Shown here in pieces: positions 28,370 through 37,866 of a stretch of 64,000 bases of DNA. The notes under the pieces were generated by a model. It did not search any database, had not been told where the DNA came from, and worked only from the letters and a program-made list of their open reading frames with translations. Both the position numbers and the translations under genes were made by a program. The number at the start of each line of letters is the position of its first letter. Within the stretch, counting starts at the first letter, position 1. Origin of the DNA: Microbacterium timonense (GTDB taxonomy: Bacteria > Actinomycetota > Actinomycetes > Actinomycetales > Microbacteriaceae); contig NZ_OLMV01000003.1 of NCBI RefSeq assembly GCF_900292075.1, positions 62,001 to 126,000 on the forward strand, written 5' to 3'.

Positions 28370-29755
28370 ATGACCATCACCGACACCACGGCAGAATCGC
28401 TCGCTCACGCGATCGAGCGGGCGGGCGGCCCGGTCGAGCTGCTGCGCAACCAGAACTGGCCGGCGTTCACGTTCCCCGTGGCACCCGAGTTCACGAACTG
28501 GCGCGATGAGCAGCGGGCGTGGAACACATCGGTGGCTCTGATGGACCAGTCCCACCACATGACGCAGCTCTTCCTGGACGGCGCGGACCTCATCCCGCTG
28601 CTGAGCTCGATCTCGCCCAACACGTTCGCGACCTTCCGGCCGGGCGTCGCCAAGCAGCTCATCTCGGTCAATGCCGACGGCTACCTCATCGGCGACGGCA
28701 TCCTCTTCTACAACGCCGAGGGGCCCGAGGGTCTCGTGCTCATCGGCCACCACATCCTCATCGACTGGGTGCGGTTCAACATCGAGAAGGCGCAGGCGGC
28801 GGGCAAGGACGTGCGTTACCGCCTCGAGGCCAACTCGCACATGCGGCAGGGCCCTCCCACGTTCTACCGGTACGAGCTGCAGGGACCGCACGCCGACATC
28901 GTGATGGAGAAGGTGTTCGGCGGACCGGTGCCGGAGATCAAGTTCTTCCACATCGGCGATGTGACCATCGCCGGACGCCCGGTCAAGGCGCTGCGCCACG
29001 GCATGGCCGGTCAGCCGGGGTTCGAGTTCTACGGGCCGTGGGAAGACAACGAGATCGTGCTCGACGCCCTGATGACAGCGGGCGCAGAACACGGCATCCG
29101 TCGCGTCGGCGCCAAGGCGTACTCGTCGTCGCCGCTGGAGTCCGGCTGGGTGCCGACCCCCTTCCCCGCGGTGTTCGACGACGACTTCGCGGAGTACCGG
29201 GAGTGGCTGCCGGCAGCGCGCATCGGGTCCATCGGCGGCTCGCTGTACTCGACCGACGTGCACGACTACTACATGACGCCTTTCGACATCGGACTGGGGC
29301 GCTCGGTGCGCTTCGACCACGACTTCCACGGTCGAGCGGCGCTCGAGAAGCACGCCGAGAACCCGCCGCGACGCAAGGTGACGCTCATCTGGAACTCGGG
29401 GGACGTCGCCGACGTCGTGCGCTCGCAGCTCGAGCCGGGGACGCCGGCGAAGTACCTGGACTTCCCGAAGGCGCGCTACGGCTTCTACCAGATGGACGAG
29501 ATTCTGCGGGACGGGCGGCGCGTCGGCATCTCGACGGATGCCGGGTACGTCGCGTACGACCAGCTGTACATGTCGCTGGCGACGCTGGACGCCGACATCC
29601 ACGAGGGTGAGGAGGTCGAGGTGGTGTGGGGCGAGGACCCCGTCTCGCGCAAGGACTCCGTCGACGCCGACCATCGCCAGGTGCGCATCCGCGCCACCGT
29701 GGCCCCGGCGCCGTACCACGACTACGCCCGGACCGTGTACCGCCAGAACTCCTGA
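28370..29755 (+). CDS. THF-dependent O-demethylase, LigM/DesA-like (copy 2, divergent)
   Basis: A 461-residue member of the same GcvT-fold demethylase family: VELLRNQNWPAFTFPVAPEFTNW, MDQSHHMTQLFL, GDGILFYNAEGPEGLVLIGHH, LRHGMAGQPGFEFYGP, LESGWVPTPFP and HDYYMTPFDIGLGRSVRFDHDF. It is clearly more divergent than copies 1 and 3 are from each other, so a different methoxy substrate (for example syringate versus vanillate or 3-O-methylgallate) is likely. Shine-Dalgarno AGAGGAGG precedes the ATG. It has its own IclR-type operator and is followed, past a repeat array, by the IclR regulator gene. Confidence 0.8.
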   Translation: MTITDTTAESLAHAIERAGGPVELLRNQNWPAFTFPVAPEFTNWRDEQRAWNTSVALMDQSHHMTQLFLDGADLIPLLSSISPNTFATFRPGVAKQLISVNADGYLIGDGILFYNAEGPEGLVLIGHHILIDWVRFNIEKAQAAGKDVRYRLEANSHMRQGPPTFYRYELQGPHADIVMEKVFGGPVPEIKFFHIGDVTIAGRPVKALRHGMAGQPGFEFYGPWEDNEIVLDALMTAGAEHGIRRVGAKAYSSSPLESGWVPTPFPAVFDDDFAEYREWLPAARIGSIGGSLYSTDVHDYYMTPFDIGLGRSVRFDHDFHGRAALEKHAENPPRRKVTLIWNSGDVADVVRSQLEPGTPAKYLDFPKARYGFYQMDEILRDGRRVGISTDAGYVAYDQLYMSLATLDADIHEGEEVEVVWGEDPVSRKDSVDADHRQVRIRATVAPAPYHDYARTVYRQNS

Positions 29756-29756
29756 C

Positions 29757-30147
29757 CCCCGTTCGTTGAGCCCCGGTCGTTGAGCCCCGGTCGTTGAGCG
29801 AGCGAAGCGAGACGAAACGCCCCCCGGCAGACGCCGGCTCGACACGTTTCGTCTCGGTCGCTGACGCTCCCTCGCTCAACGACCGGCGCTCCACCCGGTC
29901 GTTGAGCGAGCGAAGCGAGACGAAACGCCCCCCGGCAGACGCCGGCTCGACACGTTTCGTCTCGGTCGCTGGCGCTCCCTCGCTCAACGACCGGCGCTCC
30001 ACCCGTTCGTTGAGCGCCCGGAGCGAGACGAAACGCCCCCATCGCAGACACCAGCTCGACACGTTTCGTCTCGGTCGCTGGCGCTCCCTCGCTCAACGAC
30101 CGGAGCTCCACCCGGTCGTTGAGCGAGCGAAGCGAGACGAAACGCCC
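29757..30147. repeat. Tandem array of 108-bp units built from inverted GTTGAGCGAG repeats
   Basis: Three units plus a half unit; GTTGAG anchors fall at 29793, 29901, 30009 and 30118 (period 108-109). Each unit carries a forward GTTGAGCGAGCGAAGCG...GACGAAACG and, about 25 nt on, the reverse CGTTTCGTCTCGGTCGCTG...GCTCAACGAC. Each can therefore form a large hairpin. Two truncated copies lead into it. It fills the 482-bp gap before the IclR gene; no gene was seen there. Confidence 0.88.
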
Positions 30148-30171
30148 ACCGCGGTCGCCGGCCTACCCCGG

Positions 30172-30188
30172 GTTCCGCTGAGTGGAAC
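30172..30188 (+). promoter_or_regulatory. IclR-type operator upstream of the IclR gene
   Basis: GTTCCGCTGAGTGGAAC, arms GTTCC/GGAAC around 7 nt. It is the partner of the site at 28282-28298. A possible -10 TAGCAT (30208-30213) lies 20 nt downstream, so autoregulation is likely. Confidence 0.62.
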
Positions 30189-30237
30189 ATCCGGCGGCCG
30201 CCGGGGTTAGCATGGCGGCGTCGTCGAGGAGGATGCC

Positions 30238-31182
30238 GTGGCACGAGGATCGGCCGGCGAGTCGGTGCTGCACCGTCACCTGCGCGTGCTGGAGAGCTTC
30301 GACGCGTGGCATCCCTTCCTCACGCTGAGCGAGATCGCCGATGCCGCCGGCATCCCACGATCCACCGCGCATCGGCTCATCGCGGAGCTGGAGCGCGAGG
30401 GACTCCTCGAGCGTCTGCCCGACCGCACCTACCGCCTCGGCGTGCGGCTGTGGGAGTTCGCCAGTCGCACGCCGGGCGCCGTGGGTCTGCGCGAGATCGC
30501 CCGGCCGTGGCTGGCGGCTGTGCATGAGCGGGTGCGACAGCACACGCAGCTGGGGGTGCTGAGCGGCCGCGATGTGCTGTTCATCGACCGGATGTCGACC
30601 CGCGACGCCGTCGTGAACGCCACGCTGATCGGCGGCCGTATCCCGCTGCACGCGTCGTCGAGCGGGCTGGTGCTGCTGGCGCACGCCGACGCCGGTCTGG
30701 TCTCCGATGTCATCGCCCGAGGACTGCGGGTCTACACCGACAGCACCATCCGCACCGGTCCTGAGCTGCGCGCCCGTCTGCGCCGGGTGCGGGAGGAGGG
30801 GTTCGCCGTGACAGAAGGTCACATCCACCCGGAGTCTCGCGGCATCGCCGTGCCGATCACCGGGCCCGGCGGCACCGTCTACGCCGCGATCGGGGTGGTC
30901 GTACCCAACGACGACAGCTCACCGCACGGGTACGTCGAGCTGCTGCGCCGCGCGGCGGCCGGCACCGCGCGCGACCTCGCCGTCGCGTACCGGCCCGACG
31001 TCGACGAGCGGACCCACGGCATCCGCTCCCTCATGAGCGGTTCCCGCCGGTCGCTGGAGTATCTCGAGAGCCTCGACACCGATCCCCACGATGCGGGTGC
31101 GCTGCCGGTGCCCGCGGTGGACGGCGCGGCCGCGCTCCCCGGCGACGGGCATGCCGCCGTGTCAGGGGGTGGGCGGCGATGA
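30238..31182 (+). CDS. IclR-family transcriptional regulator
   Basis: A 314-residue protein with an N-terminal winged helix (VLHRHLRVLESFDAWHPFLTLSEIADAAGI then RSTAHRLIAELEREGLLER; residues 9-60) and a C-terminal GAF-like IclR effector domain (LHASSSGLVLLAH, then EEGFAVTEGHIHPESRGIAVPI). About 40 extra residues form a low-complexity tail. GTG 30238 follows GAGGAGG. The stop overlaps the next gene's ATG (ATGA). IclR proteins commonly control aromatic catabolism (PcaR, PobR). Paired operator-like sites suggest it controls itself, the coupled dehydrogenase and LigM-like copy 2. Confidence 0.9.
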   Translation: MARGSAGESVLHRHLRVLESFDAWHPFLTLSEIADAAGIPRSTAHRLIAELEREGLLERLPDRTYRLGVRLWEFASRTPGAVGLREIARPWLAAVHERVRQHTQLGVLSGRDVLFIDRMSTRDAVVNATLIGGRIPLHASSSGLVLLAHADAGLVSDVIARGLRVYTDSTIRTGPELRARLRRVREEGFAVTEGHIHPESRGIAVPITGPGGTVYAAIGVVVPNDDSSPHGYVELLRRAAAGTARDLAVAYRPDVDERTHGIRSLMSGSRRSLEYLESLDTDPHDAGALPVPAVDGAAALPGDGHAAVSGGGRR

Positions 31183-31958
31183 CGACGATCGCGATCCTCG
31201 GACTGGGCGAGGCGGGCCGCCGCTACGCGCCCGGCCTCGCCCACGCCGGTGCCCACGTACGAGGGTTCGACCCGGCGCACGAGCTCGAAGATCCGGACGT
31301 GCCGCAGTTCCCGACGCTGGCCGACACCCTGGCCGGCTCGGACGTCACCCTGAGCCTGGTCGGGGGCCAGGCCGCGGCATCCGTCGCCCGTGACTCCCTC
31401 GCGCACCTCGCGGCTGACGCCGTGTACGCCGATCTCAACACCGCTGCGCCCGAGGTCAAACAGCGCATCGCCCGCCTCGCGGCGGACCGGGGCCTCGCGA
31501 TGGCCGACGTGGCCGTGCTCGCTCCTGTCGTGCGGGCCGGGCACCGCACCCCCCTCCTGGCAAGCGGCTCCGGGGCGCAGGTCTTCGCCGACCGCGTGAG
31601 TGAGTTCGAGGTCCCCGTCGAGGTGGTGGCGGGGGCAGCCGGCGAGGCGGCACGGCTGCGCCTCCTGCGCAGCGTGTTCATGAAGGGGCTGGCGGCGCTC
31701 GTGCTCGAGGGCCTGGGCGCCGCGCGCGCCGTGGGCGCCGAGGGGTGGCTGCGCGCACAGATGGCCGCGGAGCTGGGCCCCGAGGGCGCCGAGCTCGTGG
31801 AACGCCTCGTCGACGGCACGGCCCGCCACGCGGTGCGCCGGGAGCACGAGGTGCGCGCCGCGCTCGAAGTGCTCGAGTCATCCGGCGCGCCCGCCGACAT
31901 GACCCGCGCCACGCTCGCGTGGTTCGAGCGCCTGGTCGCCGAACGGTCCGAGGAGTAG
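31179..31958 (+). CDS. NAD(P)-binding oxidoreductase, 6-phosphogluconate/3-hydroxyisobutyrate dehydrogenase-like with DUF1932-type C-terminus
   Basis: A 259-residue protein. The Rossmann motif is ILGLGEAGRRYAPGL (residues 6-20); DVTLSLVGGQAAASV and AVYADLNTAAPEVK match the NAD_binding_2 family. The C-terminal half with RSVFMKGLAALVLEGLGAARAVGAE resembles the DUF1932 helical domain. It is shorter than typical beta-hydroxyacid dehydrogenases (about 290). Translationally coupled to the IclR gene, so probably part of the same catabolic step set. Which hydroxyacid or aldehyde it handles is unknown. Confidence 0.78.
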   Translation: MTTIAILGLGEAGRRYAPGLAHAGAHVRGFDPAHELEDPDVPQFPTLADTLAGSDVTLSLVGGQAAASVARDSLAHLAADAVYADLNTAAPEVKQRIARLAADRGLAMADVAVLAPVVRAGHRTPLLASGSGAQVFADRVSEFEVPVEVVAGAAGEAARLRLLRSVFMKGLAALVLEGLGAARAVGAEGWLRAQMAAELGPEGAELVERLVDGTARHAVRREHEVRAALEVLESSGAPADMTRATLAWFERLVAERSEE

Positions 31959-31990
31959 AAGCCGGCCCGGGTCCGGCATCCTCACGGCGC

Positions 31991-32049
31991 TTCAGGTGTC
32001 ACGACACGCCGCTACGCGCCCCGGGTAACAGCGTGTCGCGACCCCTCAA
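31991..32049. repeat. 59-bp palindromic element, family 4 (copy 1)
   Basis: Arms TTCAGGTGTCACGACACGC and its imperfect complement (16 of 19 pairs). It sits between convergent genes. A same-length copy is at 46758-46816, also between convergent genes. Confidence 0.7.
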
Positions 32050-32081
32050 CGCCGACTCAGGCGCCGGCCCGTCGTCGCCGG

Positions 32082-33554
<1,473 letters not shown>

Positions 33555-33555
33555 T

Positions 33556-33573
33556 TACCTACATCCAGAGGTA
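33556..33573. promoter_or_regulatory. TACCT-N8-AGGTA operator-like palindrome near LigM-like copy 3
   Basis: TACCT (33556-33560) and AGGTA (33569-33573) flank 8 nt, the same 18-bp layout as the metF-purU operator. On the minus strand a possible promoter TTGTCT (33596-33591) and TATACC (33574-33569) runs through it. Confidence 0.5.
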
Positions 33574-33586
33574 TATGGTCGCCACG

Positions 33587-33631
33587 ATTGTAGACAATTT
33601 GTTGACCATTTCGCCATGGTTGTGATTCGCT
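33587..33631 (+). promoter_or_regulatory. galB promoter with ATTGTAGACAAT operator
   Basis: A perfect-arm palindrome ATTGTAGACAAT (33587-33598) is followed by TTGACC (33602-33607), an 18-nt spacer and TTCGCT (33626-33631). The -10 lies 6 nt before the galB ATG, so the message may be leaderless. The palindrome is the best match of the three ATTGTNNACRAT sites and also overlaps the minus-strand -35 region of LigM-like copy 3. Confidence 0.6.
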
Positions 33632-33637
33632 GGCCCC

Positions 33638-34393
33638 ATGACAGACTCTGCCGACACGCTCCTCGTCGTCAGCGCACACGCCGGCGACTTCGTCTGGCGA
33701 GCCGGGGGCGCCATCGCCGCCGCCGCCCTCCGCGGCGAGCGCGCCGTGGTGGCGTGTCTGTCCTACGGCGAGCGCGGCGAGTCGGCGAGCCAGTGGCTCG
33801 AGGGCAAGTCCCTCGACGAGATCAAGCGTGTGCGTCGCGACGAGGCGGAGGCCGCGGCATCCGCTCTCGGTGCCGAGATCGAGTTCCTCGACCTCGGCGA
33901 CTATCCGCTGGCGGAGTCCCGCGAGGCCGTCGCGCGGCTGGTGGACCTCTACCGACGGGTGCAGCCCACCGTCGTGCTCACCCACACGCTGCGCGACCCG
34001 TACAACGGCGATCATCCGGCCGCTGCCCGCATGGCCCTCGAAGCGCGCGTGCTGGCACAGGCGATCGGTGTCGCGAACTCCGACGGCACCTACCCGTCCA
34101 AGGACGAGATCATCGGCGCACCGCCGGTGTTCTTCTTCGAGCCGCACCAGCCCGAGCAGTGCGACTTCACGCCGAACGTCCTGCTCGACATCACCGAGGC
34201 CTTCCCGCGCAAGCGCGCGGCGATGGAGTGCCTGCCCGCCCAGAAGCACATGTGGTCGTACTACACCGACCTCGCGGTGCGACGCGGCGTGCAGCTCAAG
34301 CGCAACGCCGGCCCTAATCTCGGCCTGCCGCACGAGACCATGGGCGAGGCGTACATGCGGCACTTGCCACAGGTCACCGGGGTGCTCTCGTGA
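33638..34393 (+). CDS. galB: 4-Oxalomesaconate hydratase, GalB-type PIG-L family
   Basis: A 251-residue PIG-L/LmbE-fold protein. The metal site motif reads VSAHAGDFVWRAGGAI in place of AHPDDE, the variant I recall for GalB of the gallate pathway, and THTLRDPYNGDHPAAARMA gives the second metal region. LmbE-like GalB adds water to 4-oxalomesaconate to form 4-carboxy-4-hydroxy-2-oxoadipate (CHA). The call is made firm by the next two genes, homologues of the CHA aldolase and the oxalomesaconate tautomerase. It starts at ATG 33638 with no Shine-Dalgarno sequence but a -10 box 6 nt upstream. Confidence 0.82.
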   Translation: MTDSADTLLVVSAHAGDFVWRAGGAIAAAALRGERAVVACLSYGERGESASQWLEGKSLDEIKRVRRDEAEAAASALGAEIEFLDLGDYPLAESREAVARLVDLYRRVQPTVVLTHTLRDPYNGDHPAAARMALEARVLAQAIGVANSDGTYPSKDEIIGAPPVFFFEPHQPEQCDFTPNVLLDITEAFPRKRAAMECLPAQKHMWSYYTDLAVRRGVQLKRNAGPNLGLPHETMGEAYMRHLPQVTGVLS

Positions 34394-34406
34394 GGCGGTG
34401 GATGCC

Positions 34407-35120
34407 GTGAGCCCTGTCGTCGTCACCGACATCGCGCGCGCCGAGGGCGCCGTCGCCGACGCGCTCGGTGCGCACGGGGTGGCGACGGTGCACGAGGCGA
34501 TGGGCCGGACCGGACTCGTCGGCCCCGGCATCCGTCCCATCCAGGACGGCGTGCGCATGGCCGGCACCGCCGTCACGGTGCTGTGCCACCCGGGCGACAA
34601 CCTCATGACCCACGCGGCCGTGGAGCAGTGCCGGGCCGGCGACGTGCTCGTCGTCACGACGACCTCGCCCTCCGTCGACGGCGCGTTCGGGGAGCTGTTC
34701 GCCACCGCGCTGCAGGCTCGCGGCGTGCGCGGCCTCGTCACCACCACGGGCGTGCGCGACCTTGCCGAGCTGCGCGCGATGGGCTTCCCGGTGTGGTCGG
34801 CCGCCGTCTTCGCGCAGGGCACGGTCAAGGCCACACCCGGCTGCGTCAACGTGCCGATCACTGTCGGGGCCGTGACCGTGCGCCCCGGAGACGTGGTCGT
34901 CGCCGACGACGACGGCGTCCTGCGGGTGCGGCGCGAAGACGCACCGACGGTGCTCGCGGCCGCCGACGCACGCGTCGCGAAGGAGGAGGCCGACCGCGCC
35001 GCCTACCGCGACGGCCAGCTGAGCCTGGACCGCAAGGGACTGCGGCCCCTGCTGACCCAGCTGGGCGTCCGATACGTCAGGCAGGCCGACTTCGAGGCGG
35101 GCGAGGACGCGCATGACTGA
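34407..35120 (+). CDS. galC: 4-Carboxy-4-hydroxy-2-oxoadipate aldolase (GalC-like, RraA fold)
   Basis: A 237-residue RraA-fold class II aldolase: HGVATVHEAMGRTGLVGPGIRPIQDGVRMAGTA (position about 20-50), HPGDNLMTHAAVEQCRAGDVLVV, and RGVRGLVTTTGVRDLAELRAMGFPVW with the conserved R-D pair. GDVVVADDDGVLRV is also typical. It cleaves CHA to pyruvate and oxaloacetate, and family members also decarboxylate oxaloacetate. Start taken as GTG 34407 (GAGG about 11 nt upstream); GTG 34398 is an alternative. Overlaps the next gene by 8 nt. Confidence 0.83.
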   Translation: MSPVVVTDIARAEGAVADALGAHGVATVHEAMGRTGLVGPGIRPIQDGVRMAGTAVTVLCHPGDNLMTHAAVEQCRAGDVLVVTTTSPSVDGAFGELFATALQARGVRGLVTTTGVRDLAELRAMGFPVWSAAVFAQGTVKATPGCVNVPITVGAVTVRPGDVVVADDDGVLRVRREDAPTVLAAADARVAKEEADRAAYRDGQLSLDRKGLRPLLTQLGVRYVRQADFEAGEDAHD

Positions 35121-36186
35121 CCCGGTGCGCGACGGCGTCCGCTGCATGCTGATGCGCGGCGGCACCTCCAAGGGCGCCTACTTCCTCGCGTCCGACCTGC
35201 CCGCCGACCCCGCCGTGCGCGACGATCTGCTGCTGCGGATCATGGGCTCACCCGACCCGCGTCAGATCGACGGCATCGGCGGCGCCCATCCGCTGACGAG
35301 CAAGGTCGCAATCGTCGCGCGGTCTGCGGCCTCCGGCATCGACGTGGACTACCTCTTCCTGCAGGTGGGGGTCGACACGGCGACGGTCGGCGACGCGCAG
35401 ACCTGCGGGAACCTGCTCGCCGGCATCGGCCCGTTCGCCGTCGAGCGAGGACTCGTCGCGGGGACGGGGTCGCGGACGACCGTGCGCATCCGTCTCCTGA
35501 ACACCGGGGATGCCGCCACCGCCGTCTTCGCGACCGACGACGGCCGCCCCGAGTACGACGGCGATGCGGTGATCGACGGCGTGCCGGGGACGGCATCCCC
35601 CATCGAGCTCGAGGTCGGCGGCGGCCCCGACAAGCCGCTCCTGCCCACAGGGAGCCCCTCGGACGAGATCGACGGCCACGTCGTGACACTCATCGACAAC
35701 GGCATGCCGGTGGTGCTGCTGCGTGCCGACGACTTCGGCGTCGACGGCACCGAGTCGCCCGCGCAGCTCGAGGCCGACGTCGAGCTCGGGGCACGGCTCG
35801 AGCGCATCCGGCTCGCCGCGGGTCCGCGCATGGGGCTCGGCGACGTGTCGGCCCAAACCGTGCCGAAGATGATCCTGCTGTCACCGCCGCGGGACGGCGG
35901 CGCGATCTCGACACGCGCCTTCATCCCGGCGCGCGTGCACAGCTCGATCGGCGTGCTGATGGCGGCATCCGTCGCCGCAGCACTGCGCATCCCCGAGACC
36001 GTCGCGTCCGGCATGGCCGGTCCGCTCGACGGCGAGGAGACCGCGATCGAGCACCCGACCGGCACCTTCCCCTCGCGCGTGCGGGTGACCCGCGACGCCG
36101 ACGGCACCTGGCGGGCGACGTCGTTCTCGCTGCGCACCGCCCGCAAGCTCTTCGACGGCACCGTCTTCCCGCGCGCACGCCGCTGA
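35113..36186 (+). CDS. galD: 4-Oxalomesaconate tautomerase, GalD-like (PrpF family)
   Basis: A 357-residue PrpF-fold isomerase: CMLMRGGTSKGAYFLASDLP at the start, DGIGGAHPLTSKVAIV, and QTCGNLLAGIGPFAVERGLV, the two half-sites that hold the catalytic Cys/Lys region. PrpF proteins isomerise aconitate-type double bonds. Next to GalB and GalC the fitting activity is keto-enol tautomerisation of 4-oxalomesaconate, as in gallate degradation. ATG 35113 lies inside the galC end, so coupled translation is expected. Confidence 0.85.
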   Translation: MTDPVRDGVRCMLMRGGTSKGAYFLASDLPADPAVRDDLLLRIMGSPDPRQIDGIGGAHPLTSKVAIVARSAASGIDVDYLFLQVGVDTATVGDAQTCGNLLAGIGPFAVERGLVAGTGSRTTVRIRLLNTGDAATAVFATDDGRPEYDGDAVIDGVPGTASPIELEVGGGPDKPLLPTGSPSDEIDGHVVTLIDNGMPVVLLRADDFGVDGTESPAQLEADVELGARLERIRLAAGPRMGLGDVSAQTVPKMILLSPPRDGGAISTRAFIPARVHSSIGVLMAASVAAALRIPETVASGMAGPLDGEETAIEHPTGTFPSRVRVTRDADGTWRATSFSLRTARKLFDGTVFPRARR

Positions 36187-36226
36187 ACACCGCCCAGAGA
36201 CCCGACCCCGTCAGAGAGGACGCCCC

Positions 36227-37195
36227 ATGACCGCCGACACGTCGTTCGACGTCGCCCATCTCGCCCACGTCGAGCTGCTCACCCCCACCCCGGCCGAGAG
36301 CCGGTGGTTCTTCGAGGAGCTGCTGGCGATGCGGGTCGTCGCCGAGGAGGGCGACTCGGTGTACCTGCGCACGTGGGACGAGTACCAGCTCTACACGATC
36401 AAGCTGACGGCATCGGATGCCGCCGGGGTCGGTCGCACGTCGTTCCGCGCGTCGTCGCCGCAGGCGTTGGAGCGTCGGGTGGCCGCGATCGAGGCGACCG
36501 GGCTCGGCCGCGGGTGGGTGGACGGTGACCACGGCACGGGGCCGACGTACGAGTTCACCGACCCCGACGGGCACGCGATGGCGATCTTCTACGAGACGGA
36601 GCGCTACGCCGCGGGGGCCGACGACCGGCCCGCGCTGAAGAACCAGGCGTCACGCTTCCCCGGCCGCGGGGTGAACGCTCGCCGCCTGGACCACATCAAC
36701 TACCTCGCGAAGGACGTCGAGGCCAACGGCGAGTTCCTGCGCGCGGCGCTCGGGATGCGGGAGTCCGAGCGGATCCGGCTCGACAACGGCAGGTTCGCGG
36801 CATGGTGGTTCCACTTCTCACTGAAGTCCTACGACGTCGTGTACTCCGACGACTGGACCAAGCACGGCAACCGCCTGCACCACGTCGCGTTCGCCCCGGA
36901 TACCCGTGAAGACATCCTGAAGGCCGCCGACATCTTCCTCGAGAACGGCATCCACATCGAGTCCGGCCCGCACAAGCACGCCATCAACCAGACGTTCTTC
37001 CTGTACGTGTGGGAGCCCGGCGGCAACCGCATCGAGTTCGCCAACGCCGGCGCCCGACTGCTCCTGGACCCCGACCAGCCGGTGGTGGAGTGGTCCGAGG
37101 CCGAGCGCAAGAAGGGCCAGGCGTGGGGCATGAAGACGATCGAGACGTTCCACACCCACGGCACCCCCGTGGTCGACGCCCCGCCGTCGCACTGA
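36227..37195 (+). CDS. Type I (VOC-fold) extradiol ring-cleavage dioxygenase
   Basis: A 322-residue two-domain vicinal-oxygen-chelate protein like catechol 2,3-dioxygenases. The Fe(II) ligands expected in the C-terminal domain are visible: RRLDHINYLAKDV (His about 152), NRLHHVAFAPDT (His about 216) and GGNRIEFANAG (Glu about 268). The N-terminal domain starts LAHVELLTPTPAESRWFFEE. It is 40 nt downstream of galD with AGAGAGG before the ATG, so it should make the substrate of GalB/C/D by opening gallate or a related 3,4,5-trihydroxy ring. Described gallate and methylgallate dioxygenases (GalA, DesB, DesZ, LigAB) are type II enzymes of a different fold, so a type I enzyme here is notable. Confidence 0.82.
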   Translation: MTADTSFDVAHLAHVELLTPTPAESRWFFEELLAMRVVAEEGDSVYLRTWDEYQLYTIKLTASDAAGVGRTSFRASSPQALERRVAAIEATGLGRGWVDGDHGTGPTYEFTDPDGHAMAIFYETERYAAGADDRPALKNQASRFPGRGVNARRLDHINYLAKDVEANGEFLRAALGMRESERIRLDNGRFAAWWFHFSLKSYDVVYSDDWTKHGNRLHHVAFAPDTREDILKAADIFLENGIHIESGPHKHAINQTFFLYVWEPGGNRIEFANAGARLLLDPDQPVVEWSEAERKKGQAWGMKTIETFHTHGTPVVDAPPSH

Positions 37196-37240
37196 CCGCG
37201 GGTCGAGCGTTCGACTGGCCGCGGGTTGCCCCGACCGGCC

Positions 37241-37862
37241 GCGAGTCGCCATTATCCGTGCGAGTCGACAGGTTCCGCCCGCGCAAAACCTGTCGAGCCG
37301 CCCGGAACGTGTCGACTCGCGCGCGGGGTCACGTCAGACTCAGCGCCCGAGCCCGGTCGTTGAGCGAGGGAGCGCCAGCGACCGAGACGAAACGCGCCGC
37401 CTCAGCCCCAGACACCTGCCGCGAGTCGACACGATTCGTGCGAGTCGACAGGTCCCGCCCGCACAAATCCTGCCGAGCCGCGCGGAACGTGTCGATTCGC
37501 GGTGAGAGGCACCGCGCAGAACCTGTCGACCCGCGCAGAAGGTGTCGACTCGCTTGCGGAGTCACGCCAGACTCACCGCCCGAGCCCGGTCGTTGAGCGA
37601 GGGAGCGCCAGCGACCGAGACGAAACGCGCCGCGTCAGCGCCAGACGTCGGCCGCGAGTCGCCATTATTCGTGCGAGTCGACAGGTTCCGCACGCGCAGA
37701 GCCCGTCGAGCCGCGCGGAACGTGCCGACTCGCGCGAAAGGCCCCGCGCAAACCGTGTCGAGCCGCGCGGAACGTGTCGACTCGCGCGCGCGGTCACGCC
37801 AGACTCACCGCCCGAGCCCGGTCGTTGAGCGAGGGAGCGCCAGCGACCGAGACGAAACGCGC
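37241..37862. repeat. Triplicated compound repeat: GCGAGTCG palindromes plus GTTGAGCGAGGGAG elements
   Basis: The 671-bp gap 37196-37866 holds three successive units starting near 37241, 37421 and 37654. Each has GCGAGTCG(A/C)C then CGTGCGAGTCGACAGG, then one or more GTGTCGACTCGCG or GTGTCGAGCCGCG steps. Each ends in a GTTGAGCGAGGGAGCGCCAG...GACGAAACGCGCC element (about 37360, 37589, 37821). No plausible gene is present. Confidence 0.85.
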
Positions 37863-37866
37863 CGCG

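Noticed and set aside
29757..30147. CRISPR-like array
   Set aside because: The period is regular (108 bp), but the units are wholly repeated, with no unique spacers, and each is a palindrome pair. No cas genes are present.
33638..34393. Generic PIG-L N-acetylglucosaminyl deacetylase (mycothiol-type MshB)
   Set aside because: The AHPDDE motif is AHAGDF, and the neighbours are GalC and GalD homologues, so the GalB-type hydratase fits better.
34407..35120. RraA regulator of RNase E
   Set aside because: Bacterial RraA is about 160 residues. This one is 237 with the aldolase R-D pair and lies in a gallate-type operon.
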